The notes: generated by a model from the sequence alone, not told the origin. Shown: positions 36,966-45,261, counted from the stretch's first letter. The stretch: 64,000 bases of DNA from JBFMAI01 sp040755725 (GCA_040755725.1 JBFMAI010000023.1:62001-126000), one strand, 5' to 3'. Translations and numbers: made by a program.

Positions 36966-38132
36966 CTACCGGTACTGAAGCTGCGCGTGCAGCGCGCCCG
37001 ACTCGTGCAAGTGCTCGATCGCGTTGATCATCTGGTCCGGCGACACCTTGATCGCCGACAGAGTGTTGAACAGCTCGTCAAACCCCACGGTCGCCACCTT
37101 TCCGCCCGGCGGGCCGCCGTCCTTCTCCGTGGGACCGATGCGCACCGTACCCACCCCGGGAACCTGGAGCACCGTCGGCGAGACCCGCACACTGGCGGTG
37201 AACGACACGTTCTTGGTCGTGCGGTTGATCGTGACGACGGCGGCGGGCTCGGGCAGATCGAACAGCGGGGTCCGTTCGACCGCGGCGATAAACCGTGCGG
37301 GGTTGGCCAGCTCGTAAGACGGGATGCGGACGACGACGTTCTTGGGCCCGACGGCCACGGCGAAGTCGGTGGCCACCACGATGCGGCTGTTGGGCGCGTT
37401 GGCCGGCGGGGCCGCCGGGTTGGCGAGCTCGTGGTTGATCGCCCGGGCCACCATGTGGGCCCAACTCCAGCCGGCGTGGGTTTCGTCCAGCACCAGGGTG
37501 ATGCAATCGTTCTCGATGAAGGCGTAGAGGAAGTCCTGCTCCAGCACGGCCCCCTGGCGAATGACCCCGCGCGTCGGCACCAGCTCGTCGGGGACCATGA
37601 TCGGCCCGCCCGCCAAGGCCAGGATGTACTGCGTGGCCGGGTCCTGCTCGTCGAACATCGCGTATTGCAGGGGGGTGGTCAGCAGTTGCCCGCCGCGCAG
37701 GCTCTTGGCCGAGCCCAGGGCGGAGACGACCACGTCCATGGCCTGTCCCTCGCGGGCCCCGTGCTCCGGGATGGACGCCTCGACCGCCACGAGGGCCACG
37801 CTGCGATTGCCCTTGATGTCGGTGTCGGCAAAGACGGGCGAGTGATACCGCTGATGGACGCGCACCAGCGCCCGCATTGTCGGCAGGTATTTCTCTCCGT
37901 CGCCCGTGCCCGGCAGCCCGACCACCAACCCGTAGCCCATCAGCTTGTTGATCCGCTGACCCTGGAGCCGGGCAATGTCCTGCACGCGGACTTCGCCGGC
38001 GAGGGACGCCGAGACGCCGGCGATCAGTAACACAGCGCCGACCCCCGCGCGGCGTGACAAGGTGATAAGGTGATAAGGTGACCGGGGGAGGCTCTTGCAC
38101 CTGTCGAACCGGGTTGGACCGCACGCCCTCAT
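36966..38132 (-). CDS. flgI: Flagellar P-ring protein FlgI with a repeat-derived N-terminus
   Basis: FlgI forms the periplasmic P ring around the rod. The mature part opens EVRVQDIARLQGQRINKLMG and has GYGLVVGLPGTGDG, the LGSAKSLRGGQLLTTPL strand pair and the C-terminal INAIEHLHESGALHAQLQ. The ATG at 38130-38132 is preceded by AAGGTG about 8 bases upstream; a GTG lies directly before it. The first 30 residues include SPYHLITL, the translation of a short dispersed repeat, before the hydrophobic core VGAVLLIAGVSASLA of the signal peptide. An alternative TTG start at 38060 would remove the repeat part but lacks a Shine-Dalgarno sequence. Confidence 0.95.
   Translation of the reverse strand: MRACGPTRFDRCKSLPRSPYHLITLSRRAGVGAVLLIAGVSASLAGEVRVQDIARLQGQRINKLMGYGLVVGLPGTGDGEKYLPTMRALVRVHQRYHSPVFADTDIKGNRSVALVAVEASIPEHGAREGQAMDVVVSALGSAKSLRGGQLLTTPLQYAMFDEQDPATQYILALAGGPIMVPDELVPTRGVIRQGAVLEQDFLYAFIENDCITLVLDETHAGWSWAHMVARAINHELANPAAPPANAPNSRIVVATDFAVAVGPKNVVVRIPSYELANPARFIAAVERTPLFDLPEPAAVVTINRTTKNVSFTASVRVSPTVLQVPGVGTVRIGPTEKDGGPPGGKVATVGFDELFNTLSAIKVSPDQMINAIEHLHESGALHAQLQYR
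38054..38083 (+). repeat. Short dispersed repeat, family 3, inside the flgI start region
   Basis: The unit GGTGATAAGGTGATAAGGTG is read on the minus strand as part of the flgI N-terminus (SPYHLITL). An inverted copy lies at 38131-38160. Arms of 14 bases (38060-38073 or 38068-38081 against 38140-38153) are perfectly complementary. I know similar 'SPxHLVTLSP' runs from other planctomycete gene models. Confidence 0.7.
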
Positions 38133-38160
38133 CACTTTTTCACCTTATCACCTGGTCACT
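38131..38160 (-). repeat. Inverted partner of the family 3 repeat at the flgH-flgI junction
   Basis: On the plus strand it reads CACTTTTTCACCTTATCACC and is the inverse of the copy at 38054. It carries the only Shine-Dalgarno-like sequence for flgI (AAGGTG on the minus strand). In the flgI mRNA it can pair with the early coding region and hide that site. Confidence 0.65.
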
Positions 38161-38162
38161 GC

Positions 38163-38954
38163 TCAGAACGGCCGCAGCCAATCCAGCCCGCGTTTGAACC
38201 ACCCGCGGCGGGTCGCGTCGCGCACCGCCCCCGTGTGCTGCACGTTGATCTGCGGGCCGGCGATCTGCGTGCTCAGGATCGTGTTGTCGGCGCCGATGTC
38301 CTTCGTGCGGCACTCGCCCGTCAACGTGATCGTGTAGCCCTCGTCGTCGATCGTGATCTGCTTCGTCGCCTCCAGCACCAGGTTGCCGTTCGGTTTCACG
38401 TCGATCACGCGGGCCGTGATGCGGGTGGTCAGTTCGTCCCGGCGGTCGTACTTGCCGTCGCCGGAGTAGTCGTCCTTCCAATCGAACGCCGCGGCGGGAT
38501 TGCCCTGCGTCAGCTTGGCCGGGACGATGCCGTGCTTGTCGCTGAGGCGGATCCACTTGGCGAGCTCCGACTCCAGTGTCCAGTCCTTCTTGGACTCCAT
38601 CTTTGAGTCGGTGGTCGCCGTCTTGCTCTCGCGGATGATGATCGTCACCAGGTCGTGGACGCGGATCTTGTCCGGGTCGGGGACTTCGATCGCGATGGGG
38701 GAAACCCGCAGGAGCGTGGCGTTGGATTTCGAGGCGATCCGATCGGCGTTGAGCGTGCCCCGGGCCGACTGCCCACCCGCCCAGGTAACGGTCGCCGGCT
38801 GGCTCGTCGCCACGGGGCGCCCGTCGCCGGTGCCGCGGCGACCGCCGAACAGCGAGTTGTTCTGCGCCACCGCCGTCCACGTCCCGAGCGCGACCAGGAC
38901 GATCCCCGCCAGCCGTCTTCCGCCACCCGCGAAGTGTCGCGTTGTCATGTTCAC
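38163..38954 (-). CDS. flgH: Flagellar L-ring protein FlgH without a lipobox
   Basis: FlgH forms the ring in the outer membrane. The 263-residue protein has the family motifs VHDLVTIIIRESKTA, ITARVIDVKPNGNLVLEATK, TITLTGECRTKDIGADNTIL and AGPQINVQHTG. Its signal peptide (LAGIVLVALGTWTAVAQN) has no Cys near the cleavage site, so the usual N-terminal lipid anchor of FlgH is missing and cleavage by signal peptidase I is expected. The start overlaps the flgA stop by four bases (ATGA). The presence of an L ring indicates an outer membrane. Confidence 0.94.
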   Translation of the reverse strand: MNMTTRHFAGGGRRLAGIVLVALGTWTAVAQNNSLFGGRRGTGDGRPVATSQPATVTWAGGQSARGTLNADRIASKSNATLLRVSPIAIEVPDPDKIRVHDLVTIIIRESKTATTDSKMESKKDWTLESELAKWIRLSDKHGIVPAKLTQGNPAAAFDWKDDYSGDGKYDRRDELTTRITARVIDVKPNGNLVLEATKQITIDDEGYTITLTGECRTKDIGADNTILSTQIAGPQINVQHTGAVRDATRRGWFKRGLDWLRPF

Positions 38955-39997
38955 TGTTCACCCTCCGCCAACCGCACGGTGCCGAGGCCGGTGACGACGC
39001 CGCGGAGCACCTGCCGCGCGCCGCGCGCGTCGCCGGTGCGCACGCGCACCGTCTCGCCGAAGCCCCCGCTGTCCAGGGCCACGCCGGTCAAACGAACTTC
39101 CACGGCCCCGCCTTCGCCGACGACGGTCACCGGTCGTGACCGGCGCACCAGGTCCACGGCCTGCAACGTCTCCGGGGTGACCATCTGGCCCGCGGCGATG
39201 AACTTCTTCACTTGCTGCCCAACGACCTCCTCGACCCGCGCCGGCCCCGCCGCCGCCCCGGTGTCGAATACCCGCGTTTCGAGCAGCACGTCGTCGGGCC
39301 GGACAAAGTTGCCGGGGTTCAGCGGCTTGCGCGCCACCACGACCGGCCGAACGAGCCGCACGTGGGCGAACACCTCGATCTTGCGTTGCACCCGTCCGTC
39401 GCGTCGCACCGTGACGTGGAACGAGCGCAGCCCGAGCTTGTCGCGCCCCTGGCTGGTGATGACGAAATCCCACGGCGGCGTGGTCAGCGGCAGGAACTCG
39501 TTGCCGGCGCGCTCGAAACGCACGTCGGCCTCGCCGCCCCAGGCCGCCAGCTCGGACTGAACGTGGGCGCGCAGTAGGTCGGCCAACGTGCGCGCCCCGG
39601 ATGGCCGGTCGGTCTGGGGCCTTTCGGGAGGCACCGCCGCCGGCGGCGCAGCCGGGGCGGATGCGGGCGCGGCACGGGTCACATCGCAACGCAAGGCCCC
39701 GCCCACCAGGACGCGGGCCAGATTCACGTGGAGCTCCTTCAGTCGGGCCAAGACCTGTGCGTGCGTAACGGTCGTGCCGCGGTCGGGCAGGTCGGCGGGC
39801 AGCAGCGGCAGGCCCGCCACCTGTTCGGCCAGGGTTGCGCCGGCTTCCCCGAACACGAGCACGTCACCCAGCGTCACGGTGTCACCGGTGACGATGACCT
39901 GCGGGCGCAGGCGGAGGCAGATCGCGCCGCTCTCTTCGGCCCGCGAAATCGCGGCCGCACCGCATACCGCCGCCAGCAGCCAGACGCCTCGTTTCAT
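38951..39997 (-). CDS. flgA: Flagellar P-ring assembly chaperone FlgA
   Basis: FlgA is a periplasmic chaperone for FlgI. The 348-residue protein has a signal peptide ending near AISRAEE, an N-terminal domain with VTGDTVTLGDVLVFGEAG, and the SAF-domain C-terminal half with ARKPLNPGNFVRPDDVLLET, QQVKKFIAAGQMVTPETLQA and a closing VRVRTGDARGARQVLRGVV strand pair. It is longer than the Escherichia coli protein because of a Pro/Ala linker near residue 115. It is translationally coupled to flgH. Confidence 0.92.
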   Translation of the reverse strand: MKRGVWLLAAVCGAAAISRAEESGAICLRLRPQVIVTGDTVTLGDVLVFGEAGATLAEQVAGLPLLPADLPDRGTTVTHAQVLARLKELHVNLARVLVGGALRCDVTRAAPASAPAAPPAAVPPERPQTDRPSGARTLADLLRAHVQSELAAWGGEADVRFERAGNEFLPLTTPPWDFVITSQGRDKLGLRSFHVTVRRDGRVQRKIEVFAHVRLVRPVVVARKPLNPGNFVRPDDVLLETRVFDTGAAAGPARVEEVVGQQVKKFIAAGQMVTPETLQAVDLVRRSRPVTVVGEGGAVEVRLTGVALDSGGFGETVRVRTGDARGARQVLRGVVTGLGTVRLAEGEQ

Positions 39998-40049
39998 CGC
40001 GTCACCGGTTCCCTAGCCGGCCGTGTCCGATCTTCACGGCCGACGCTCA

Positions 40050-40850
40050 CTACCGCCGCAAGCTCGCGATCACACGCAGTGACTCATCCGCGGCCTGGAT
40101 GGTCTGCGAGTTCATTTGAAACACGCGTTGCGCCTTGATGAGCTCGACCAACTCGCCAACTGCCTCCGTCGAACTCTGTTCGAGGTGCGCCGACATGATC
40201 TCGCCTAGTCCGTCCGTTCCGGGCGGCCCCTCCACGGGCTCGCCGGAGGCCGGCGACTGGGTGTAGATGTTGGCCCCGCGCTGGAGCAGCCCGGCCGGGT
40301 TCACGAAGCGCGCCAGCTCAAGCTGACCCAATTCCTGGATGGTCCCGTCCGGCATGGTGGCGGTGATCCGCCCGTCGCTGGAGATCCCGATCTGGTCGCG
40401 CCCGACGTCTTCCGGGATCGTGGGCGAGTCCTTCATCCGGTAGCCGTAGCTGTGCCCCAGCACGAGTTCGCCGTTGGCGTTGCGGACGAAGTTCCCGGCC
40501 CGCGTGTAGCCCGTCGCGCCCCCGGGGAGTTCGATCTGGAAGAACCCGTCGCCCTGGATCATCACGTCCAGCGGCTCGCCGGTCTGCATGGCCGAGCCCT
40601 GCTTGAAGATGGTCTGCGTGTTGCTGAGGGCCACCCCCAGACCGATTTGTGTGCCCAGCGCCGAGGCGCTTTCGTCGCTGGTCTGCACGCCCGGCTGTTG
40701 CCGCAGTTGGTACAGAAGGTCCTGGAAATTCGCCCGCGCCGCCTTGAACCCCGGCGTGTCCGCGTTGGCGATGTTGTTCGCGATGACATCGATCTTCGTG
40801 GACAGGGCCTGCATCCCTGTCGCCGCGGTGTGCAGCGCGGTAATCGCCAT
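40050..40850 (-). CDS. flgG: Flagellar distal rod protein FlgG
   Basis: The 266-residue protein has the rod signature ALSTKIDVIANNIANADTPG, the strand EPLDVMIQGDGFFQIELPGG with GYTRAGNFVRNANGELV, and the C-terminal helix VGELVELIKAQRVFQMNSQT with ADESLRVIASLRR. The length is typical of FlgG. GGAGG lies about 12 bases before the ATG. It follows flgF after 84 bases and precedes flgA by 52 bases. Confidence 0.97.
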   Translation of the reverse strand: MAITALHTAATGMQALSTKIDVIANNIANADTPGFKAARANFQDLLYQLRQQPGVQTSDESASALGTQIGLGVALSNTQTIFKQGSAMQTGEPLDVMIQGDGFFQIELPGGATGYTRAGNFVRNANGELVLGHSYGYRMKDSPTIPEDVGRDQIGISSDGRITATMPDGTIQELGQLELARFVNPAGLLQRGANIYTQSPASGEPVEGPPGTDGLGEIMSAHLEQSSTEAVGELVELIKAQRVFQMNSQTIQAADESLRVIASLRR

Positions 40851-40934
40851 GACGCTGCGTCCTCCGCGCCGACCCGGCGGCTCCCGCCGGCCGGCGCGTC
40901 CGGTTCACCCGCTCACGTCCCTGTGACGGGACCG

Positions 40935-41687
40935 TCAGGCCCGCATGACCGTGTTGATCAGCCGGCCGACGGATTCATCCTGCAAAGCCACCATGCGCGC
41001 GTTCACTTGGTACGCGCGCGACACTTCCATCAGACTCACGAGTTCCTCGATCGCCTCGACCCCGGCCCCCTCGAGGTACCCCGCCTGAACCAGCACCGGG
41101 GCCGGACGCTGGCCGTAGTCCGGGGCCACGAAACGCGTCGCCCCGGCCTTCCGCAGCGCCGTGTAGTCCTCGAAGTCCACCAGCTCCAGTTCCGCGACGA
41201 CCGCCCCGTCCTGCGAAATCCGTCCCTGCGCGTCGATGCTCGGCGTGCCCCCGCGCGGGTTCAGTCGAATCGGCATTCCCCCCACGCCCAGCACGGGCGC
41301 GCCATCCGTGGCCGCCGTGAGGAACCCGTCGCGGTCCATCAACAGGCGACCGTCGCGGGTGTACTGGGGCCGGCCGTTTACCTGCACGACAAGAAACCCC
41401 GGGCCATCCAAGGCCACGTCGTGCCACTCGCCCGTCGTCACCTTGGTCCCGGGCGAATGGTCGGTGAAGGTCTGTCCCAACCACATGCCCCCCGACAGCC
41501 CCTCCAGGTCCACGGCGCTGGGGCCGTGACGGCGCCCCGCCCGCCACGCCGGCACCCGCTCCGCGAACGTCGCCACGTCCCGCTTGAACCCCACGGTGTC
41601 GGCGTTGGCCACGTTGTTGGCCAGCACGGCCTGCCGGTACTCGCTCGTCATCATCCCCGCCGCCGATTGGTACAGCCCGTAGATCAT
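40935..41687 (-). CDS. flgF: Flagellar proximal rod protein FlgF
   Basis: The 250-residue protein has the rod-family signature EYRQAVLANNVANADTVGFK, a middle GPGFLVVQVNGRPQYTRDGR and the C-terminal helix IEELVSLMEVSRAYQVNARM with SVGRLINTVMRA. The length and the order before flgG support FlgF rather than another FlgG. GGAGG lies 8 bases upstream. The ATG overlaps the stop of the small upstream gene, which suggests translational coupling. Confidence 0.93.
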   Translation of the reverse strand: MIYGLYQSAAGMMTSEYRQAVLANNVANADTVGFKRDVATFAERVPAWRAGRRHGPSAVDLEGLSGGMWLGQTFTDHSPGTKVTTGEWHDVALDGPGFLVVQVNGRPQYTRDGRLLMDRDGFLTAATDGAPVLGVGGMPIRLNPRGGTPSIDAQGRISQDGAVVAELELVDFEDYTALRKAGATRFVAPDYGQRPAPVLVQAGYLEGAGVEAIEELVSLMEVSRAYQVNARMVALQDESVGRLINTVMRA

Positions 41688-41932
41688 CTCGTCCCCTCCG
41701 TGGGTTGTGGAGCCGGGACGGCGGGTGTGGCCGACGACGACCGGCCGGGCGATTGCTCATCCGTGAGGCGGCGCCAAGCCTCGGCCAACACCCGTCGTCC
41801 CAAGTGGCTCCAATCCCGCGGCAAAGGGGTCCCGTCAGCGACCAGGGCGTGCTCCTGAGGCACTAGGTCCGCGGACGGTCGGCGAAGCGACGCGGCAGCC
41901 GCATGACTCGCGTTGGGAAGCTGTCGCTGCAC
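41684..41932 (-). CDS. Small protein of unknown function coupled to flgF
   Basis: The GTG at 41930-41932 has AAGGAG (41940-41945) 7 bases upstream, and the stop TGA overlaps the flgF ATG. The predicted 82-residue product is basic, with a central helix LGRRVLAEAWRRLTDE and a Ser/Pro/Ala-rich tail. It has no signal peptide, membrane segment or recognised domain. A sigma-54-type promoter places transcription start about 68 bases upstream, which supports a real gene at the head of the flagellar block. It does not look like FlgM. Confidence 0.5.
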   Translation of the reverse strand: MQRQLPNASHAAAASLRRPSADLVPQEHALVADGTPLPRDWSHLGRRVLAEAWRRLTDEQSPGRSSSATPAVPAPQPTEGTR

Positions 41933-42011
41933 CCACAGACTCCTTCGCACGGTCGTGTGCCGCGCGCCACGTCCCTGCGCGCTGACCGCGGTACACGTGA
42001 CCGGGCTAGAG

Positions 42012-42026
42012 GCAGTCGCCGTGCCA
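42012..42026 (-). promoter_or_regulatory. Sigma-54-type promoter for the flagellar block
   Basis: The minus strand reads TGGCACGGCGACTGC. It has all bases of the -24 element TGGCACG and the invariant GC of the -12 element, with the exact GG-N10-GC spacing; the -12 element reads CTGC instead of TTGC. Start of transcription would be near 42000. Sigma-54 control of rod, ring and hook genes is known from several phyla. Confidence 0.55.
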
Positions 42027-42293
42027 GCCGCCTTGCAGACCGCGGCGGAATCGCCGCGGGGGACGCTCTAAGTCGTTGTCGCGACGCAGCCTGCGCCTTG
42101 CTCCGCCGCCGTTGCTCCGCGTGCCGCACGACCCGCCGAGTGACAAGGAAGCGGCAACGGCTGCGCGTCACGGGCATGAACTGCGATGCCACCGCGCGGT
42201 CCGCTTGCCCCGTGGCCGTGTTGATGCTTCAATGCCGCGTGCCCCACCTGGGAGAAGCCCATGACGTTCCAACGGTTTACCAGTGCCCCCAAT

Positions 42294-42412
42294 GGGTATT
42301 CACAGCCGAGCGACACGGGAAAGCAAAGCTCTTGCCGAGCCGCGGCGCGCCGGGAGGCTTGCCCTCCCCGCCGGCGGCCCATGATCATGATCCTGAATGC
42401 CCATCTAGCAAC
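42294..42412 (-). repeat. Palindromic dispersed repeat, family 1, copy 5 (inverse orientation)
   Basis: Read on the minus strand it runs from CTAGATGGGCATTCAGG through GGGAGGGCAAGCCTCCCGGC to GTGAATACCC, aligning with the 52663 and 55235 copies end to end. Its plus-strand end forms the first codons of the lipoprotein gene (ATGATCATGATCCTGAATGC corresponds to the left terminus of other copies). Confidence 0.8.
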
Positions 42413-43094
42413 CGCCGGGGTAATCACGCTGCTCGTCGGCTGCGGGGGCGGGCGCTTCGGCAGCACGCTCTCCGCGAGCCCGCGGCCGCAGCCGCTCCGC
42501 CAGACTGACGGCGCCACCCTGCGCGTGCCCCAGGAGGCCCCCTTCAGCATTGCCCTGCCGCAGTCCAGCCGGGCGGCGGGTCTGGGTGGGCAGGCGGACG
42601 CCGACGCACAGGCCAAATCCGACGGCCAGGCCGAGGTGTCGGCCCGCGTCACGTCCAGCGGGACGGCCGAGGGGTTGTTCCAGCTCGGCCACGCCCTCTC
42701 CAACGACACCGATCGACAGGCGGACCTCGATTTTCGCGTGCGCTTCACCTACGAGTTCGAGACGCGGGCCGGCCCCGACGTCCAGCAGCCCGACGCGGCG
42801 GTCGGGCTGAAGCTCTACGCCCGCGATCAGCGCGGCCGGCTGCTGCGCGAGATGACGCTCGTCAGCCTGACGACCGAGAGCGGACCGACGAGCCGGCAAT
42901 CCACGGAGGACCTCCGCTTCACGCTCACGGTCGGACCCGGGACCGCGCTCGACGTCTTCCTGGCCGGGCAGGCGCGTGTGGAGATAACCGCCGATCGCTC
43001 GGCGTCGGCCCGACTGGCCTTGCGCGACCTCCAGATGGAGGTCGTGTCTCGGCCCGCTCCCGCCGTTCGGACCGCCGGCCATGAGCGGCCGTAG
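42381..43094 (+). CDS. Putative lipoprotein of unknown function
   Basis: The ATG at 42381 opens a lipoprotein signal: MIMILNAHLATAGVITLLVG followed by Cys21. A longer frame upstream to 42261 is only repeat sequence. The mature 215 residues have a linker rich in Ala, Gln and Asp (DADAQAKSDGQAEVSARV) and then a beta-sandwich with VRFTYEFETRAG, VGLKLYARDQRG and LTVGPGTALDVFLAG. No family is recognised. The first eight or nine residues derive from a dispersed repeat. The end overlaps the ligA start by 14 bases. Confidence 0.65.
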   Translation: MIMILNAHLATAGVITLLVGCGGGRFGSTLSASPRPQPLRQTDGATLRVPQEAPFSIALPQSSRAAGLGGQADADAQAKSDGQAEVSARVTSSGTAEGLFQLGHALSNDTDRQADLDFRVRFTYEFETRAGPDVQQPDAAVGLKLYARDQRGRLLREMTLVSLTTESGPTSRQSTEDLRFTLTVGPGTALDVFLAGQARVEITADRSASARLALRDLQMEVVSRPAPAVRTAGHERP

Positions 43095-45261
43095 GGAAAG
43101 GCCCCTCGACCCCGCTCCCTTTCAGGGAGGGGTTGGGGGAGGCTCTCCGGACTCCCCTCCCTCTCAGGGAGGGGTTGGGGGAGGGTCGGAGCCTGATGCC
43201 GGGCGTGCCGCCGCCCGCGCCGAGGCCCTCCGCGACCAAATCCGCCGCCACGACCACCTCTACTTCGTACTGAATCGCCCCGAGATCAGCGACGAGCACT
43301 ATGACGCGCTCGTCCGCGAGTTGCGGCAGCTCGAAGCCGCGCACCCCGAGCTGATCACGCCCGACTCCCCCACGCAGCGCGTCGGCGAGCGGCCGCTGGA
43401 GGGCTTCGCGCACGTTCGGCACGCGCTGCCGATGCTCTCCATCGACAATACCTACTCGCCCGCAGAACTGCGGGAGTTCGACGCCCGCGTTCGCAAGGGG
43501 CTGGCTGACGAACCGTATCAATACCTCGTTGATCCGAAGATTGACGGCGTGGCCGTGGCCCTGCGGTACGAGAACGGCCGGTTCGTACAGGGGGCGACCC
43601 GCGGCGACGGCGAGACCGGCGACGATATCACGCAAAACCTGCGGACGATCCGCAGCGTGCCCCTGCGCCTGCGCGGCGCCGGCTGGCCCGCCGTGCTGGA
43701 GGTCCGCGGCGAGGTCTATTGGCCGCGGCGGGACTTCGAGGCGTTCAACCGGCAGCTCGTCGCCGCGGGCGAGGAGCCCTTCGCCAACCCGCGTAACGCC
43801 ACCGCCGGCACGCTCAAGCAGCTCGACGCCCGCAACGTGGAGCCGCGCAAGCTGGCGTTTCAGGCCCACGGCGTCGGCGTGCTCGAGCCGCTGCCGCCGA
43901 ACGTGAAGACGCATAGCGAGTTGAACGCCCGGCTCCGCGAATGGAGCGTTCCGGTCAACCCGCACGCGCGCGTCTGCCGTGACATTGATGAGGTCATCGC
44001 GTTTGTCGCGGAGTGGGACGCCCGTCGCCGCGACCTGGAATACGACACCGACGGGCTGGTCGTGAAGGTGGACCGGTTGGACCAGCGGCGGCGGCTGGGG
44101 GCCACGAGCAAGGCCCCGCGGTGGTGCATCGCGTACAAGTACGCGGCGGAGCAGGCCCAAAGCCGGCTGCTGTCCGTCGATTTCCAGGTCGGCAAGCTGG
44201 GAACGATCACGCCGGTGGCCAATCTGGAGCCGGTGCAGCTCGCGGGCACGACGGTGAAGCGCGCGACACTGCACAATTTCGACCAAGTGCGGCGACTCGA
44301 CCTGCACGTCGGCGACACGGTGACCGTCGAGAAGGCCGGCGAGATCATCCCGCAGGTCGTCGCGGTCGACGCCGCCCGGCGCCCTGCCGACGCCCGGCCG
44401 ATCCGACCGCCGAAGCGCTGCCCGGAGTGCCAGGGCGACGTCGTGCAGGATGAGGGCGGCGTGTACGTGCGCTGCATCAACCCGGAGTGCCCGGCCCAGC
44501 TCGTCGAGCGGCTGCGGTTCTTCTGCGGACGGGACCAGATGGACATCGACGCGGCGGGCGGGGCCGTGGTCGAGGCCCTCGTGCAGCAGGAGATGGTGCG
44601 TTCGTTCGCCGACTTGTACCGTCTGCACGCCCGGCGCGACGAGCTGATATCGCTGCCCGTCGGCGTCAATACGCGGACCGGCTCGCCGATCAGCCTCGGC
44701 GAAAAACGCGCCGAGAAACTGCTTTCCGGCATCGAGATCAGCAAGGCGCGCCCGCTGGCCCGCCTGCTGGCCGCCCTTGGAATCCGCCACGTCGGCGTCA
44801 ACACCGCCGAGTTGCTGGCCGAGCACTTCGGGACGATCGACGCGTTGCTTGCCGCCGACGAGGGTGCACTTCAGGAAGTCGAGGGCGTCGGGCCGGAAGT
44901 GGCCGCGTCCGTGTACCAGTGGCTCCACAGCGCCGGAGGCCGCCACACCATCGCCGAGTTGAAGTCGGTCGGCGTGGACCCCGCTCAGCCGAAGGCCCGA
45001 CGTGCCGCCGGCGGCCCGTTGGCCGGCAAGACGATCGTCGTCACCGGCACGCTGGCCCGCTACTCGCGCAGCGAGATCGAGGCGCTCATCAAGCAGCACG
45101 GCGGCAAGCCGACGTCGAGCGTCAGCAAGAAGACCGACTTCGTCGTCGCCGGCGAGTCCCCCGGCAGCAAGATCGACCAGGCCCGCGCCCTGGGCGTCCG
45201 CGTGCTCACCGAAGCCGAGTTCGAACGTATCTTGTCGCAATCGGGGGGCGGCTCCGCCTGA
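43081..45261 (+). CDS. ligA: NAD-dependent DNA ligase LigA with a repeat-encoded N-terminal tail
   Basis: LigA seals nicks in DNA during replication and repair. Domain order is complete: Ia (HDHLYFVLNRPEISDEHYD), adenylation domain with Lys153 in DPKIDGVA, RGDGETGDD, OB-fold, four-Cys zinc finger (CPEC and CINPEC), helix-hairpin-helix region and C-terminal BRCT domain (GKTIVVTGTLARYSR). At 726 residues it is about 45 longer than usual. The extra N-terminal part includes two copies of a repeat read as QGGVGGGS. No ATG, GTG or TTG occurs in frame between 43081 and the start of domain Ia, so the tail must be made. Confidence 0.96.
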   Translation: MSGRRERPLDPAPFQGGVGGGSPDSPPSQGGVGGGSEPDAGRAAARAEALRDQIRRHDHLYFVLNRPEISDEHYDALVRELRQLEAAHPELITPDSPTQRVGERPLEGFAHVRHALPMLSIDNTYSPAELREFDARVRKGLADEPYQYLVDPKIDGVAVALRYENGRFVQGATRGDGETGDDITQNLRTIRSVPLRLRGAGWPAVLEVRGEVYWPRRDFEAFNRQLVAAGEEPFANPRNATAGTLKQLDARNVEPRKLAFQAHGVGVLEPLPPNVKTHSELNARLREWSVPVNPHARVCRDIDEVIAFVAEWDARRRDLEYDTDGLVVKVDRLDQRRRLGATSKAPRWCIAYKYAAEQAQSRLLSVDFQVGKLGTITPVANLEPVQLAGTTVKRATLHNFDQVRRLDLHVGDTVTVEKAGEIIPQVVAVDAARRPADARPIRPPKRCPECQGDVVQDEGGVYVRCINPECPAQLVERLRFFCGRDQMDIDAAGGAVVEALVQQEMVRSFADLYRLHARRDELISLPVGVNTRTGSPISLGEKRAEKLLSGIEISKARPLARLLAALGIRHVGVNTAELLAEHFGTIDALLAADEGALQEVEGVGPEVAASVYQWLHSAGGRHTIAELKSVGVDPAQPKARRAAGGPLAGKTIVVTGTLARYSRSEIEALIKQHGGKPTSSVSKKTDFVVAGESPGSKIDQARALGVRVLTEAEFERILSQSGGGSA
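43114..43189 (+). repeat. Two tandem copies of dispersed repeat family 2 inside the 5' end of ligA
   Basis: Copies at 43114-43144 and 43154-43189 share CAGGGAGGGGTTGGGGGAGG. The second copy is identical over at least 36 bases to the reverse complement of 59976-60012. Both are read in the ligA frame as a flexible Gly-rich linker. Confidence 0.8.

Noticed and set aside
41684..41932. The small ORF before flgF as the anti-sigma factor FlgM
   Set aside because: It lacks the C-terminal helical sigma-binding pattern of FlgM and has a Pro/Ser-rich tail instead.
43114..43189. Tandem repeats in ligA as a CRISPR array
   Set aside because: Only two units, no unique spacers of regular length, and the sequence is translated. 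An inverse copy lies alone at 59976.
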